A DNA stretch of 24,402 bases from CAYSPT01 sp964432985 (GTDB lineage Bacteria; Muiribacteriota; CAYSPT01). The stretch lies in NCBI GenBank assembly GCA_964432985.1, contig CAYSPT010000073.1, forward strand, positions 1 to 24,402. Direction: 5' to 3'. A program made the translations under genes and the position numbers. Below the pieces are notes generated by a model that was not told where the DNA came from, searched no databases, and saw only the letters and a list, made by a program, of their open reading frames with translations. Shown piece after piece: positions 15,082 to 22,771 of the stretch (positions within the stretch are counted from its first letter, which is position 1; each line of letters starts with the position of its first letter).

Positions 15082-15150
15082 GCTGGTCTCCTTACCTGAT
15101 AGTGACAATTTCCTCATACGGTTTACGTTTGTGCTTTTCGGAACAAACCG

Positions 15151-15759
15151 TCAAACCACGCTAACGATTTGCCCCAACGTTTTACGCGGCAGTTTCTCGG
15201 TGGGGGCGGCGGTCAATCCCACGGGAATGATGGCTACCGCGCGCTCTGGTGAGGCTACGCCGAGCAGTTGTTCGATCTGCTCCCGGGCGATCATCGGCCC
15301 GGTCATCCAGCAGGTCCCGTAGCCCATCTCGTGGGCCAGCAGCAAGATGTTCTGGATGGCGGCAGACACGCTTTGAAGAGCGTCGCCGCTGTCCGGTGAA
15401 ACCCCGTGCTTCTCAAGTATTCGACTGACGATGGTGGAGAAGGGTTTGATCACCGCCACGAGGAGGGCCGGCGCCCGGCCGAAGAACGTGTAATAGCGAA
15501 TGTGCTCTTTGAACTGGTCCTTCACCGCTTCGGTTTCCGGGTACGCTTTTATCTCCCGTATCCGGTTGGAAACCGCCCGGTAGACGGACTTGATCAGCGA
15601 CCTGTCCTTGACCAGAATGAACCGGTAGGGCTGCTCGTTTTCCGCGTTGGGGGCCCAGGCAGCCGTTTCGATGATTTTCTTCAGGTCCGCTTCGGGAATG
15701 TCATCTGTTTTGTATCGCCTGACGCTGCGCCGCTCAGTTATAGCCTCTTTAAGCTCCAT
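15151..15759 (-). CDS. Nitroreductase-family FMN oxidoreductase
   Basis: A 202-residue flavoprotein of the nitroreductase family. RRSVRRYKTDDIPEADLKK is the usual N-terminal FMN-phosphate motif, followed by AAWAPNAENEQPYRFILV and, near the C-terminus, LLLAHEMGYGTCWMTGP and VAIIPVGLTAAPTEKLPRK. Such enzymes reduce nitro compounds, quinones, enones or flavins with NAD(P)H; the natural substrate is open. AAAGGAG on the minus strand sits 7 nt before the ATG. It lies between the MBL-fold hydrolase and the thioesterase, 69 bp from the latter, in a group headed by EtfBA, so a role in electron transfer to an acyl or enoyl substrate is possible. Confidence 0.88.
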   Translation of the reverse strand: MELKEAITERRSVRRYKTDDIPEADLKKIIETAAWAPNAENEQPYRFILVKDRSLIKSVYRAVSNRIREIKAYPETEAVKDQFKEHIRYYTFFGRAPALLVAVIKPFSTIVSRILEKHGVSPDSGDALQSVSAAIQNILLLAHEMGYGTCWMTGPMIAREQIEQLLGVASPERAVAIIPVGLTAAPTEKLPRKTLGQIVSVV

Positions 15760-15814
15760 GTGAATACTCCTTTACAGATGCCCGCTGGTTTCTGATTTCT
15801 TCTTTCCGGTAACG

Positions 15815-16747
15815 CTACAGGTCCACCGCTTCTTTCAGGACATACCCCTTTTTGCCGGTGCTAATGATTCCGCAAGGCACCATCGGATCGTGCATGAATA
15901 CTACGTACCATCCCTCTTCGGCCGCCTGCGGCAGGTACCGCCGTTTCTCCTCCAGCGTCACCAGCGGCTGAAGATCGTACCCCATGATCCACGCCTCCGG
16001 GACATGGGCCGACGTGGGTATCATTTCCCCCGCGTAAAACACCTTCCGGCCTTCGGCGGCGGCGCTGCTGCCGCCTTGACCGTCATCGCTGCCACTGCTA
16101 CCGCTGTCGCACGGACTTTCATCACCATGGATAAGAACGCTCAGGTTTCCCACGGTGTGGCCGTCGGCCCGGATAAGCTCCACCCCAGGGAAAAGGCCGG
16201 GGTGTTCACCTCGGTGGCCGGTTTCCTCCAGCAGGACCAGCTGCCCCGATTCCTGAAGCGGCATGAAATTCTCTTCCAGGTAACTGGGCCGGTCCTTGGA
16301 TTCCCGGCTGCGCGCCCACTCGAAGTGAGATTTCAGGACATAGTACGTTGCCCGGGGAAACGCAGGTGCGAAGGTCCCATCCCCGGCGCGAACGGTGCAC
16401 CCTCCGACGTGGTCGAAATGCAGGTGGGTGAGGATGACATCGGTAATGTCTTCCCCCGTCAGGCCACGTTCGGACAGCTCCGTCTCCAGGCTGCCGGAGG
16501 AATAGTCGATGGCGTAGATGTCCGCGAACTTATCGTCGAACTTGGTGCCGTTTCCCGTGTCGATGAGAATCACCCGCCCAGCGCCGCGAAGCAGCAGGAG
16601 GTTGGTGCACATCTGGATGCGGTTCCGCTCGTCGGCGGTTTTTTTCTTCTGCCACAGGACCTTCGGCACCACCCCGAACATGCTCCCGCCGTCCAGCCGG
16701 AACAGCCCGGCGTTCAACAGCTCTACATCATAGGGCCCGACTTTCAT
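15815..16747 (-). CDS. Metallo-beta-lactamase-fold hydrolase with a Ser/Gly/Asp-rich insert
   Basis: A 310-residue MBL-fold protein, nearest in pattern to the lactonase/YtnP-like group. Metal ligands are in THLHFDHVGG (His108, His110, Asp112, His113) and DGHTVGNLSVL (His197). The usual Gly-Asp that bridges the metals (AGDLIPT in relatives) reads AGEMIPTSAHV, a Glu at 241. Residues about 209-233 are a low-complexity insert (DESPCDSGSSGSDDGQ and on) between two core strands. There is no signal peptide, so it is cytoplasmic. GGGAG precedes the ATG. The substrate is unknown, perhaps a lactone or thioester given the operon. Confidence 0.87.
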   Translation of the reverse strand: MKVGPYDVELLNAGLFRLDGGSMFGVVPKVLWQKKKTADERNRIQMCTNLLLLRGAGRVILIDTGNGTKFDDKFADIYAIDYSSGSLETELSERGLTGEDITDVILTHLHFDHVGGCTVRAGDGTFAPAFPRATYYVLKSHFEWARSRESKDRPSYLEENFMPLQESGQLVLLEETGHRGEHPGLFPGVELIRADGHTVGNLSVLIHGDESPCDSGSSGSDDGQGGSSAAAEGRKVFYAGEMIPTSAHVPEAWIMGYDLQPLVTLEEKRRYLPQAAEEGWYVVFMHDPMVPCGIISTGKKGYVLKEAVDL

Positions 16748-16788
16748 AACATTCTCCCGAAGTAGTAATGCTACCGGTTGACGACAGG

Positions 16789-17745
16789 TTACTTGATAAC
16801 TTTCAGCAGCTCCTGTTTCAGAAGCGGCACCACCTCGAACAGATCACCCACGATACCATAGTCCGCCTTCTGGAATATGGGCGCGTCCGGGTCCTTGTTT
16901 ACGGCCACGATGACCTTCGATGTCTTCATTCCCGCCAGGTGCTGGATGGCTCCCGATATACCGCATGCGATGTACAGCTTCGGATTCACCACCTTGCCGG
17001 TCTGCCCCACCTGGATGTCCTGGGTGGCGTACCCGGCGTCAACGGCGGCACGCGAAGCTCCCACCGCTGCTCCCAGTACCTTTGCCAGGTCCTGAAGGAG
17101 GGCGAAGTTCTCCTGATTCTTCATACCACGTCCGCCGGAAACGATGATGTTTGCCTCAGTCAGATCGATTGCCATAGCGACGCTTTTAACTATTTCTTTG
17201 ACCTGCAAAACGGGACTCGCGTCTGAAGCCTCGATTTTCTTTACCGCCGGGCTGCCTGTCGCAGCGGCTTTGGCGCTCTCGACGACATTGGGACGCAGGG
17301 TGAAAAATTGTTTATCTCCCGAGACCTTGATCCGTGAAATGACCTTGCCGGCGTACATAGGCTTTGTGGCTACGGACTGCTCGAAATCAACATCCAGGCA
17401 ATCGTTTACCAGGGGGGCCTCGAAAGCCGCCGCCACCCGCGGGAACAGATCCCTGCCTCTGGCCGAGCAAGTCCCAATCAGGATAGAAATGTCGTTGTCG
17501 CCGACGATCCGTGACAGGCAGCTGGCGTAGACTTCGGCGTTGTATCCCTGATCCTCAAGTCCCGTTACAGCGATGATCTCGCCGACTCCGTACTCCTTTA
17601 GTGTTTCACCGTACTGTTCCGGAGTATCGGTGAATACGACGGCATTGACCGCGTTGTTCGTTTTCCGGGCCAGGGTCAGGACTTCGTAATTGGTTTTCTT
17701 GATTGCACCATCTTCGAGTTCAATATAAACACCGGTTGTTCCCAT
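16789..17745 (-). CDS. etfA: Electron transfer flavoprotein alpha subunit
   Basis: A 318-residue EtfA. The N-terminal domain (1-190) is an adenine nucleotide alpha-hydrolase-like fold containing IGTCSARGRDLFPRVAA. The C-terminal FAD domain is diagnostic: VSGGRGMKNQENF, GASRAAVDAGY, QVGQTGKVVNPKLYIACGIS, GAIQHLAGM and VAVNKDPDAPIF. With EtfB it takes electrons from acyl-CoA or related dehydrogenases. A strong GGAGGAG site precedes the ATG and only 17 bp separate it from etfB. No acyl-CoA dehydrogenase, EtfQO or ferredoxin gene is next to it in this window. Confidence 0.97.
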   Translation of the reverse strand: MGTTGVYIELEDGAIKKTNYEVLTLARKTNNAVNAVVFTDTPEQYGETLKEYGVGEIIAVTGLEDQGYNAEVYASCLSRIVGDNDISILIGTCSARGRDLFPRVAAAFEAPLVNDCLDVDFEQSVATKPMYAGKVISRIKVSGDKQFFTLRPNVVESAKAAATGSPAVKKIEASDASPVLQVKEIVKSVAMAIDLTEANIIVSGGRGMKNQENFALLQDLAKVLGAAVGASRAAVDAGYATQDIQVGQTGKVVNPKLYIACGISGAIQHLAGMKTSKVIVAVNKDPDAPIFQKADYGIVGDLFEVVPLLKQELLKVIK

Positions 17746-17762
17746 GATGTCTCCTCCCCCTT

Positions 17763-18533
17763 TCAGATAACCCGGGCTTCTTTATGAAGCGATTCCACCA
17801 GTTCGGGGACCGTGTCTTCCTTCTCACCGGCCAGCACCCGGCCTCCCGCCTTTTCGGGCGGTGTGGCAAACTCGACGACTACCTTGTTGTTGACGATCTC
17901 GGAGATTCCCACATCCTCCAGGGTAAGCTTCTTGATCTCCTTGCGCTTGGCTTTCATGATGTTTGGAAGCTTCGGGTAGCGCGGTTCGTTCAGTCCTTTG
18001 CTGGCGGTAATGACTGCGGGAGCGGCCATCTCCAGTTTTTCCTGGCTGCCGCCGCCCACGTCCCTGAGCACCTGGACGATGCCTTCATTGTACTCGAAGA
18101 AAGTCACCCCGGTAGCCACCGGTACCTTGAGGTAGTGGGCCATCCTCAAAGGGACCTGGTAACCGTCGTCGTCCGTGGCCTGCTTACCGGCGAACACCAG
18201 GTGGAAATCACCGTCATTGGTGATGGCGTTGGAGAGGGCTTTGGCCACCAGTGTGTGGTCGAGGTACTCGTCGCAAACGATGTGGATTCCACGGTCGGCC
18301 CCTAATGCCAGGGCCAGCCTGACGGTCTCCTGCGCCCGCTGTGGTCCCAGCGAAACAACCACCAGGGTGACGTCAGTGTTCTTCTCCTTGAAACAGACCG
18401 CTTCCTCCACCGCGTACTCGTCATAGGGGCACATGATCCACTTGATGCTGGACTCGTCGATGGCGCCCCCTTCCTTTGGGACAATGGTAGCCTCAGTATC
18501 AGGTACCTGCTTCACACAAACATAGACATTCAT
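17763..18533 (-). CDS. etfB: Electron transfer flavoprotein beta subunit
   Basis: A 256-residue EtfB. It begins MNVYVCVKQVPDTEA and has the family blocks CPYDEYAVEEAV, VVSLGPQRAQETVRLALALG, LVFAGKQATDDDGYQVPLRMA, and the late AxPAVITASKGLNEPRYPKL segment (here beginning AAPAVIT). GGAGG lies before the ATG on the minus strand. A promoter at 18614-18642 (TTGAAA, 17 bp, TAGAAT) would drive the whole five-gene group. Whether this Etf bifurcates cannot be settled by eye; that needs the second FAD/NAD site checked in a structure-based alignment. Confidence 0.97.
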   Translation of the reverse strand: MNVYVCVKQVPDTEATIVPKEGGAIDESSIKWIMCPYDEYAVEEAVCFKEKNTDVTLVVVSLGPQRAQETVRLALALGADRGIHIVCDEYLDHTLVAKALSNAITNDGDFHLVFAGKQATDDDGYQVPLRMAHYLKVPVATGVTFFEYNEGIVQVLRDVGGGSQEKLEMAAPAVITASKGLNEPRYPKLPNIMKAKRKEIKKLTLEDVGISEIVNNKVVVEFATPPEKAGGRVLAGEKEDTVPELVESLHKEARVI

Positions 18534-18613
18534 AATGCGTAACCTCCGTTATCAAATATGAATCACGACAGAAAGAATGCAGGGCATTGAAAACAAGACT
18601 ATCCCCGAGGAGT

Positions 18614-18642
18614 ATTCTATCATTCTCTGTGACAGCTTTCAA
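18614..18642 (-). promoter_or_regulatory. Sigma70-type promoter of the etfBA operon
   Basis: On the minus strand TTGAAA (18642-18637) and TAGAAT (18619-18614) are separated by 17 bp, each one base from consensus. The leader to the etfB ATG is about 75 nt. No other spacer in the minus-strand group shows such a pair, which supports one transcript for the five genes. Confidence 0.65.
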
Positions 18643-18736
18643 ACCGTTGCATAACAGCGCCGCTGCGGGCAGAGTTAAATTATACAGGTTTGTCAATGCC
18701 CTCAGGCTAAAGCAAGCAGTTTCAACGGGAAATGGT

Positions 18737-18766
18737 TTGTTGTTATTGTGGCATTTCATGTATAAT
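18737..18766 (+). promoter_or_regulatory. Putative promoter of the radical SAM gene
   Basis: TATAAT at 18761-18766 and TTGTTG at 18737-18742 with an 18-bp spacer. If it is the real promoter, transcription starts near 18773 and translation must start downstream (TTG 18785 or 18800), not at the ATG at 18758. Confidence 0.45.
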
Positions 18767-19978
18767 TTATCAGGTGATAATCCGTTGATCCGTAATCTAT
18801 TGAGACGCTTAAGGTTTAATAACCTGCGGTTTAATAACCTGCGGTTTAATAACCTGCGGTTTAAGTGGCAACTTCTTACCCGGGGAGTGCCCTTTTATCA
18901 AGATCTCACCAACCGTCTCTACGATGTCTACCTGAACCACCACCGTATTATTCACTGGCGTGACGGTTATCCCGTTTATTCTCTTTCCACTCCGGCGTTC
19001 TTCAGCCCGCCGATGGCCAACTTTATCTCCCGCAATTTTTACGGGATTCTTCAGGGACGCAAAACTCCCAATATGATGAGCTTCGCCATCACCGACCGAT
19101 GCGACCTGGACTGTCCCCAGTGCAGCTTTGCCACGGTCCAGGACCAGGAGAACAAAAAGCAGCCGCTTTCATACGACGAATGCTGCCGGGTGATAAGGGA
19201 AGCGCAGGACATGGGTGTCTCCGTCATCAATCTGACCGGCGGTGAACCAATGGTTTTCGAGGGGCTCGAGGACCTCATCAGGACGGTTGACAAAACCGTT
19301 TCCACGGTCATTCTGTTCACCTACGGAGGCGGGCTCGAACGGCGGGCCGCCGGGCTTAAGAAGGCGGGTTTGGATGGACTGTACGTCAGCATCGATGGAC
19401 CTGATGCAAAAACCCACGATCAACTGAGAGGAACGGATGGGATCTTTGAGCAGGCCATGCGCGGTGTGCGGGCCGCACAGCGCGCCGGACTCACCGTTGG
19501 TTTTTCGGTGTGCGCCTGGCCCGATTCGCTCCAAACCGGCACACTGCCACGGATAATCGACCTGGGGAGGGCCATGAAGGTGCACGAAATCCTGGTTTTT
19601 GCCGCCGCTCCCAGCGGAAAGCTCAAGGATAACCGGGAACTTGATGAAACAGATTGGATAGATGAAATAATAACGTATTCAGAGCGGTACCGTTTCGATG
19701 ATCGGTATCCCGGTCTTCTTATCTATCCCTACAATGCCTCGTACCGCTCCGTGGGCTGCTCGGGAGGAAGCCGCTGGTTCTACGTCACTCCCTACGGCGA
19801 AATTACGCCCTGTGACTTTAACCATTTCGTGGCCGGCAACGTGCGAGACAAACCGTTGCACCTTATCTGGGATGAACTGAGTAATCTTCCGCCGTATCAA
19901 AGGACCGCCTGGACCGGGTGCAAACTGAGAGATCCGAATTACCGAAGCGGGCCGTTCAGTGAGTATGTCCGTCCTTGA
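18758..19978 (+). CDS. Radical SAM protein with SPASM-like C-terminal region
   Basis: A radical S-adenosylmethionine enzyme. TDRCDLDCPQC gives the CxxxCxxC triad for the 4Fe-4S cluster (codons at 19100, 19112 and 19121), followed by INLTGGEPMVF (the GGE SAM motif), LYVSIDGPDAKTHDQLRG and a late CSGGSRWFYVTPYGEITPCD segment, as in SPASM/Twitch maturases and related oxidoreductases. Its target is unknown. The N-terminal 100 residues are basic and aromatic and contain four RFNNL/RFKWQ repeats from a 15-bp array. The start is uncertain: ATG 18758 overlaps a likely -10 box, TTG 18785 has AGGTG before it, and the frame is open back to 18587 on the far side of the etfB promoter. The next gene is a membrane protein 65 bp away. 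Confidence 0.85.
   Translation: MYNLSGDNPLIRNLLRRLRFNNLRFNNLRFNNLRFKWQLLTRGVPFYQDLTNRLYDVYLNHHRIIHWRDGYPVYSLSTPAFFSPPMANFISRNFYGILQGRKTPNMMSFAITDRCDLDCPQCSFATVQDQENKKQPLSYDECCRVIREAQDMGVSVINLTGGEPMVFEGLEDLIRTVDKTVSTVILFTYGGGLERRAAGLKKAGLDGLYVSIDGPDAKTHDQLRGTDGIFEQAMRGVRAAQRAGLTVGFSVCAWPDSLQTGTLPRIIDLGRAMKVHEILVFAAAPSGKLKDNRELDETDWIDEIITYSERYRFDDRYPGLLIYPYNASYRSVGCSGGSRWFYVTPYGEITPCDFNHFVAGNVRDKPLHLIWDELSNLPPYQRTAWTGCKLRDPNYRSGPFSEYVRP
18812..18865. repeat. 15-bp tandem repeat inside the radical SAM reading frame
   Basis: Three units (18812-18826, 18827-18841, 18842-18856) plus the first eight bases of a fourth match CGGTTTAATAACCTG and encode RFNNL repeats. GGTT/AACC around TTTAATAA makes each unit palindromic at its core. 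The core differs by one base from the core of the 17-bp array at 7783-8065. Confidence 0.8.
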
Positions 19979-20043
19979 CAGTGTATAGCCGGAACCGGAG
20001 AACCAGAGGTTGAAAGCCATAGGCTTTGTGGAGGGAAACGAAC

Positions 20044-21147
20044 ATGACAATTGGTGCCCGGATATTTGAAAAGATAGCCCCGGCCGGCATGACCCTGAAT
20101 TTTGCCGCGGAGAACTTTGACCGCACTCCCACTACCGCCATCATCATCTTCGAGATACTCGTGGTGCTCTACGCCCTGGGAATGCTGTGGTGGCTGCGCC
20201 GTTTCCAGAACCGCATCACCCTGCGGTTCTGTGTAATCATGGTCGGGGTGGGAATTTTCGAGTTTTTCACCATGGCTATGTGGAACAATCACAAGATGGG
20301 CATCTGGGCCTACGTGTACCGCGACGTCAGCTGGATACTGACCGTGGGCTGGTCCGCTTTGATTCTCTCTACCGTGGTCCTGGTGGACCACTGGAAAAAG
20401 CGTCTGGCGCCTGAGTGGCGTTTCTTTATCATTATCGGCTGCCTGCTGTTCAGTGTCATCCTGCTCGAAGCGCTGGTGGTGGAGATTGAGATCCGCAGCT
20501 ACACTCCCGAAGTGCAGAAGATCATCTGGGGGACCATCCCCGGGACGGGAGTACCCTTCAACATCCTGTACTATGTTCCCGTCTTCACCTCGTTGATCGT
20601 GGGATTCTACCGTTACTGGGAACTGGTCATCAACGACGAGCCGGTGCTGCCGTTTAAGAAACGCCTGTGGCTGCGGGATTTCTTCATCGCCCTGGCGGCC
20701 GTTTTCCTGTTCGAGGTGATGATCGAACCCATGGTCAACAATGTTGGTTTTCCCGCCTGGTCCTACGTGTACCACGACATCAGTATCGTGCAGACACTGG
20801 GGTGGGTGGTCCTGATCTGGTTATCGCTCAAGGCGGTTGACCACTGGTTTATTCACCTGGGTGTTATCCTGCGATTTTTGCTCTATGTGCTGCTCATCGG
20901 GCTCGCCGCCATGCCGGTGGAAGCCTGGTTGATAGCTAAAGGGTTCCGTGTCTACGGCCCCACCGCCACCCTCAACTTTTCCGGAATAACAATTCCGTGT
21001 TGGGGGATTCCCATCGAGGTGATCTCGGGGATACCGCTGTATTTTTCCCTGGTTGTTGCCTTCATCCGGTACTGGGAAGTGATCCTGGATAAGCGGAGGG
21101 TGTTGCCAGGGAAGATACTATCACCAGGAAAGAAAAATCAACCATGA
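20044..21147 (+). CDS. Polytopic membrane protein with an internal duplication
   Basis: I recognise no family. The 367-residue protein has about eight hydrophobic segments, starting near 33-51. It is a tandem duplication offset by about 151 residues: FEFF (72) ... VYRDVSWI ... TVGW ... VDHW (114-117) ... FYRYWELV (188-195) recurs as FEVM (223) ... VYHDISIV ... TLGW ... VDHW (265-268) ... FIRYWEVI (340-347). The repeated Asp, His and Trp residues next to membrane segments could form a symmetric site. GGAGGG 8 bp before the ATG at 20044 supports this start over 20026. It follows the radical SAM gene and overlaps the next gene by four bases (ATGA), so it is probably made with it. Carotenoid- or lipid-related membrane enzymes are only a guess. 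Confidence 0.75.
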   Translation: MTIGARIFEKIAPAGMTLNFAAENFDRTPTTAIIIFEILVVLYALGMLWWLRRFQNRITLRFCVIMVGVGIFEFFTMAMWNNHKMGIWAYVYRDVSWILTVGWSALILSTVVLVDHWKKRLAPEWRFFIIIGCLLFSVILLEALVVEIEIRSYTPEVQKIIWGTIPGTGVPFNILYYVPVFTSLIVGFYRYWELVINDEPVLPFKKRLWLRDFFIALAAVFLFEVMIEPMVNNVGFPAWSYVYHDISIVQTLGWVVLIWLSLKAVDHWFIHLGVILRFLLYVLLIGLAAMPVEAWLIAKGFRVYGPTATLNFSGITIPCWGIPIEVISGIPLYFSLVVAFIRYWEVILDKRRVLPGKILSPGKKNQP

Positions 21148-21641
21148 AACTACATAAATTGGTGGACACGGTTAAAGATACGTTGACGGCCAGGTCTTTT
21201 AAATCAACGTGTTTTCTGGTCGGTTACGCGGTCCTCATTCTCGTGGGGGGGTTATGGTTGTTTACCATGGGCCCGGAAGGCCGGGCGGGCCTGATGATGA
21301 TATGTATTTGCACGCTGGGCATTCCCGTTATCGGCACCCTGGTCCTTTCCATTCCCGCGGCCTATTTCATAGGATTTGTGCTGGTGGCCCCCAGCGCCCT
21401 GGTATTCAAGATAGAATTTCCGCAGGATAAACCTGTCGATGATGACAGAGGGTTAGGAATCATCCTCTGGCAAAGTGAAGGAGCGAGGGCACAGCAGGCG
21501 TTACGGAACTACATTACCAAGGCCCGTAAAGCAGGATACCAGCAGGACCGGATATGGAAGGAACTGGTCGCCGCCGGTTGGAACGAGCACGATATCCGCC
21601 GGGTGTTTCTCCGTTCAAAAAACACGTCCCTGGTCAGCTAA
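21144..21641 (+). CDS. Small membrane protein with SHOCT-like C-terminal helix-turn segment
   Basis: A 165-residue protein with two hydrophobic segments near 22-42 and 52-85. It has a cytoplasmic-looking C-terminal part: ALRNYITKARKAGYQQDRIW, then KELVAAGWNEHDIRRVFL. This G-[YS]-x2-xxIxxxLxxAGW pattern is common as a short helical tail in prokaryotic membrane proteins of unknown function. Its ATG overlaps the preceding stop (ATGA, 21144-21147), indicating translational coupling and a shared role with the duplicated membrane protein. I cannot assign an activity. It converges with the EF-hand gene 45 bp on. Confidence 0.75.
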   Translation: MKLHKLVDTVKDTLTARSFKSTCFLVGYAVLILVGGLWLFTMGPEGRAGLMMICICTLGIPVIGTLVLSIPAAYFIGFVLVAPSALVFKIEFPQDKPVDDDRGLGIILWQSEGARAQQALRNYITKARKAGYQQDRIWKELVAAGWNEHDIRRVFLRSKNTSLVS

Positions 21642-21686
21642 GTCTTTCCGGACCCGGATAATTAGAATTTACGCTCGTTAGAGAAA

Positions 21687-22661
21687 CTAATCCTCCAGCA
21701 GGCTGTCAATCACGTCGTCGGATATGTCATCATCCGATTCGGCCGGATCGCCTGTTCCCGTATCGGAATCATCCGTATCATCATCGCCGGAAGTTCCGCC
21801 CGGTCCGGGTCGTCCACCTCGATTGCGAGGTCGTTTCTTCGTGCGGGGTCCCAGCTCTTCGCGGATAATTGCCCTTTCCTCGTCGCTCAGGGTACCGTCA
21901 CCATCGGTATCGTATTTCTCCAGGATTTCCTGCCGCTTCTGCTCCTGCTTTTCCTTCTGTTCGGCTTTGCGGTCGGCCTGCAGCTGCTCGCGCTCTTCGT
22001 CGCTCAGGGTACCGTCACCGTCGGCATCATACTTTTCAAGCGCTTCCTGCTTATTTTCTTCTTTGCGCTGTTCAATCGCGTCGCGCATGGCCGAGCGTTC
22101 TTCGTCGCTGAGTTTACCATCGCCGTCGGCATCAAATTTTTCCTTCACTTTTTCGGGGATATCTTTGCGCTGTCCCCCGAGAGCCCCGGGATTATTCTTG
22201 ATATATTCTTTAAACTTTGCTTTCTCTTCTGCATTGAGTTTGCCGTCACCATCGGCGTCGAATTTATTGATTATCTGACGTCCCAAACCGGGATTATTCT
22301 TCTTCAAGAACTCCTTGAACTTGGACCGCTCCTCTTCATTGAGCTTACCGTCACCATCGGCGTCGAATTTGTTAATCATCTGGCGCCCCAGACCCTTTTT
22401 ATTGTTCTTGAGATGCTCCTTGAGGTTCGAACGCTCATCGTCGCTCAAGGTGCCGTCACCATCGGCATCATACTTGTTTTTTATCTCCTGCTTGCGTTCC
22501 TGACGGTTTTCTTTACGCTCCTGGCGCTCTTCTTTAGTCGGACGTCCCGGCTTGCGGCGGGGGCCCTTTTTCCCTTTGGCCAGCAGGCCCGCGGGCGCCA
22601 GCAAGGCCACCACCAGCACCAGTACCAGTACCTTCCACCACTTGCTTGTCATTCCACGCAT
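21687..22661 (-). CDS. Secreted or anchored protein with six EF-hand loops
   Basis: The N-terminus MRGMTSKWWK followed by a strongly hydrophobic stretch (VLVLVLVVALLAPAGLLA) is a signal peptide or membrane anchor. A Lys/Arg-rich linker follows, then six calcium-loop motifs of the form D-[AT]-DGDG-[TK]-L-[SN]-x-[DE]-E (first DADGDGTLSDDE, last DTDGDGTLSDEE), spaced about 30-40 residues apart by charged helices. The end is a Pro/Gly linker and a very acidic tail (SGDDDTDDSDTG...DDVIDSLLED). Such proteins bind calcium outside the membrane; the partner is unknown. Three in-frame starts compete. GGAGGTG serves the ATG at 22679 and AAGGAGG serves the ATG at 22661; I prefer the latter because it starts the signal peptide. 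Repeats were probably gained by duplication. Confidence 0.85.
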   Translation of the reverse strand: MRGMTSKWWKVLVLVLVVALLAPAGLLAKGKKGPRRKPGRPTKEERQERKENRQERKQEIKNKYDADGDGTLSDDERSNLKEHLKNNKKGLGRQMINKFDADGDGKLNEEERSKFKEFLKKNNPGLGRQIINKFDADGDGKLNAEEKAKFKEYIKNNPGALGGQRKDIPEKVKEKFDADGDGKLSDEERSAMRDAIEQRKEENKQEALEKYDADGDGTLSDEEREQLQADRKAEQKEKQEQKRQEILEKYDTDGDGTLSDEERAIIREELGPRTKKRPRNRGGRPGPGGTSGDDDTDDSDTGTGDPAESDDDISDDVIDSLLED

Positions 22662-22771
22662 CACTGTTACCTCCTTCATTTGGTTTTCACCTCCATAGAC
22701 GGCAGGTGAACCGCTGCTATTCATTTTTTTTGGATCGTAATAAAACCGCTTTTAAATCAAACCATCGTGTC

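Noticed and set aside
18587..18757. Longer start (18587) for the radical SAM gene
   Set aside because: That stretch contains the divergent etfB promoter and has no ribosome binding site; the residues do not look like a conserved N-terminus.
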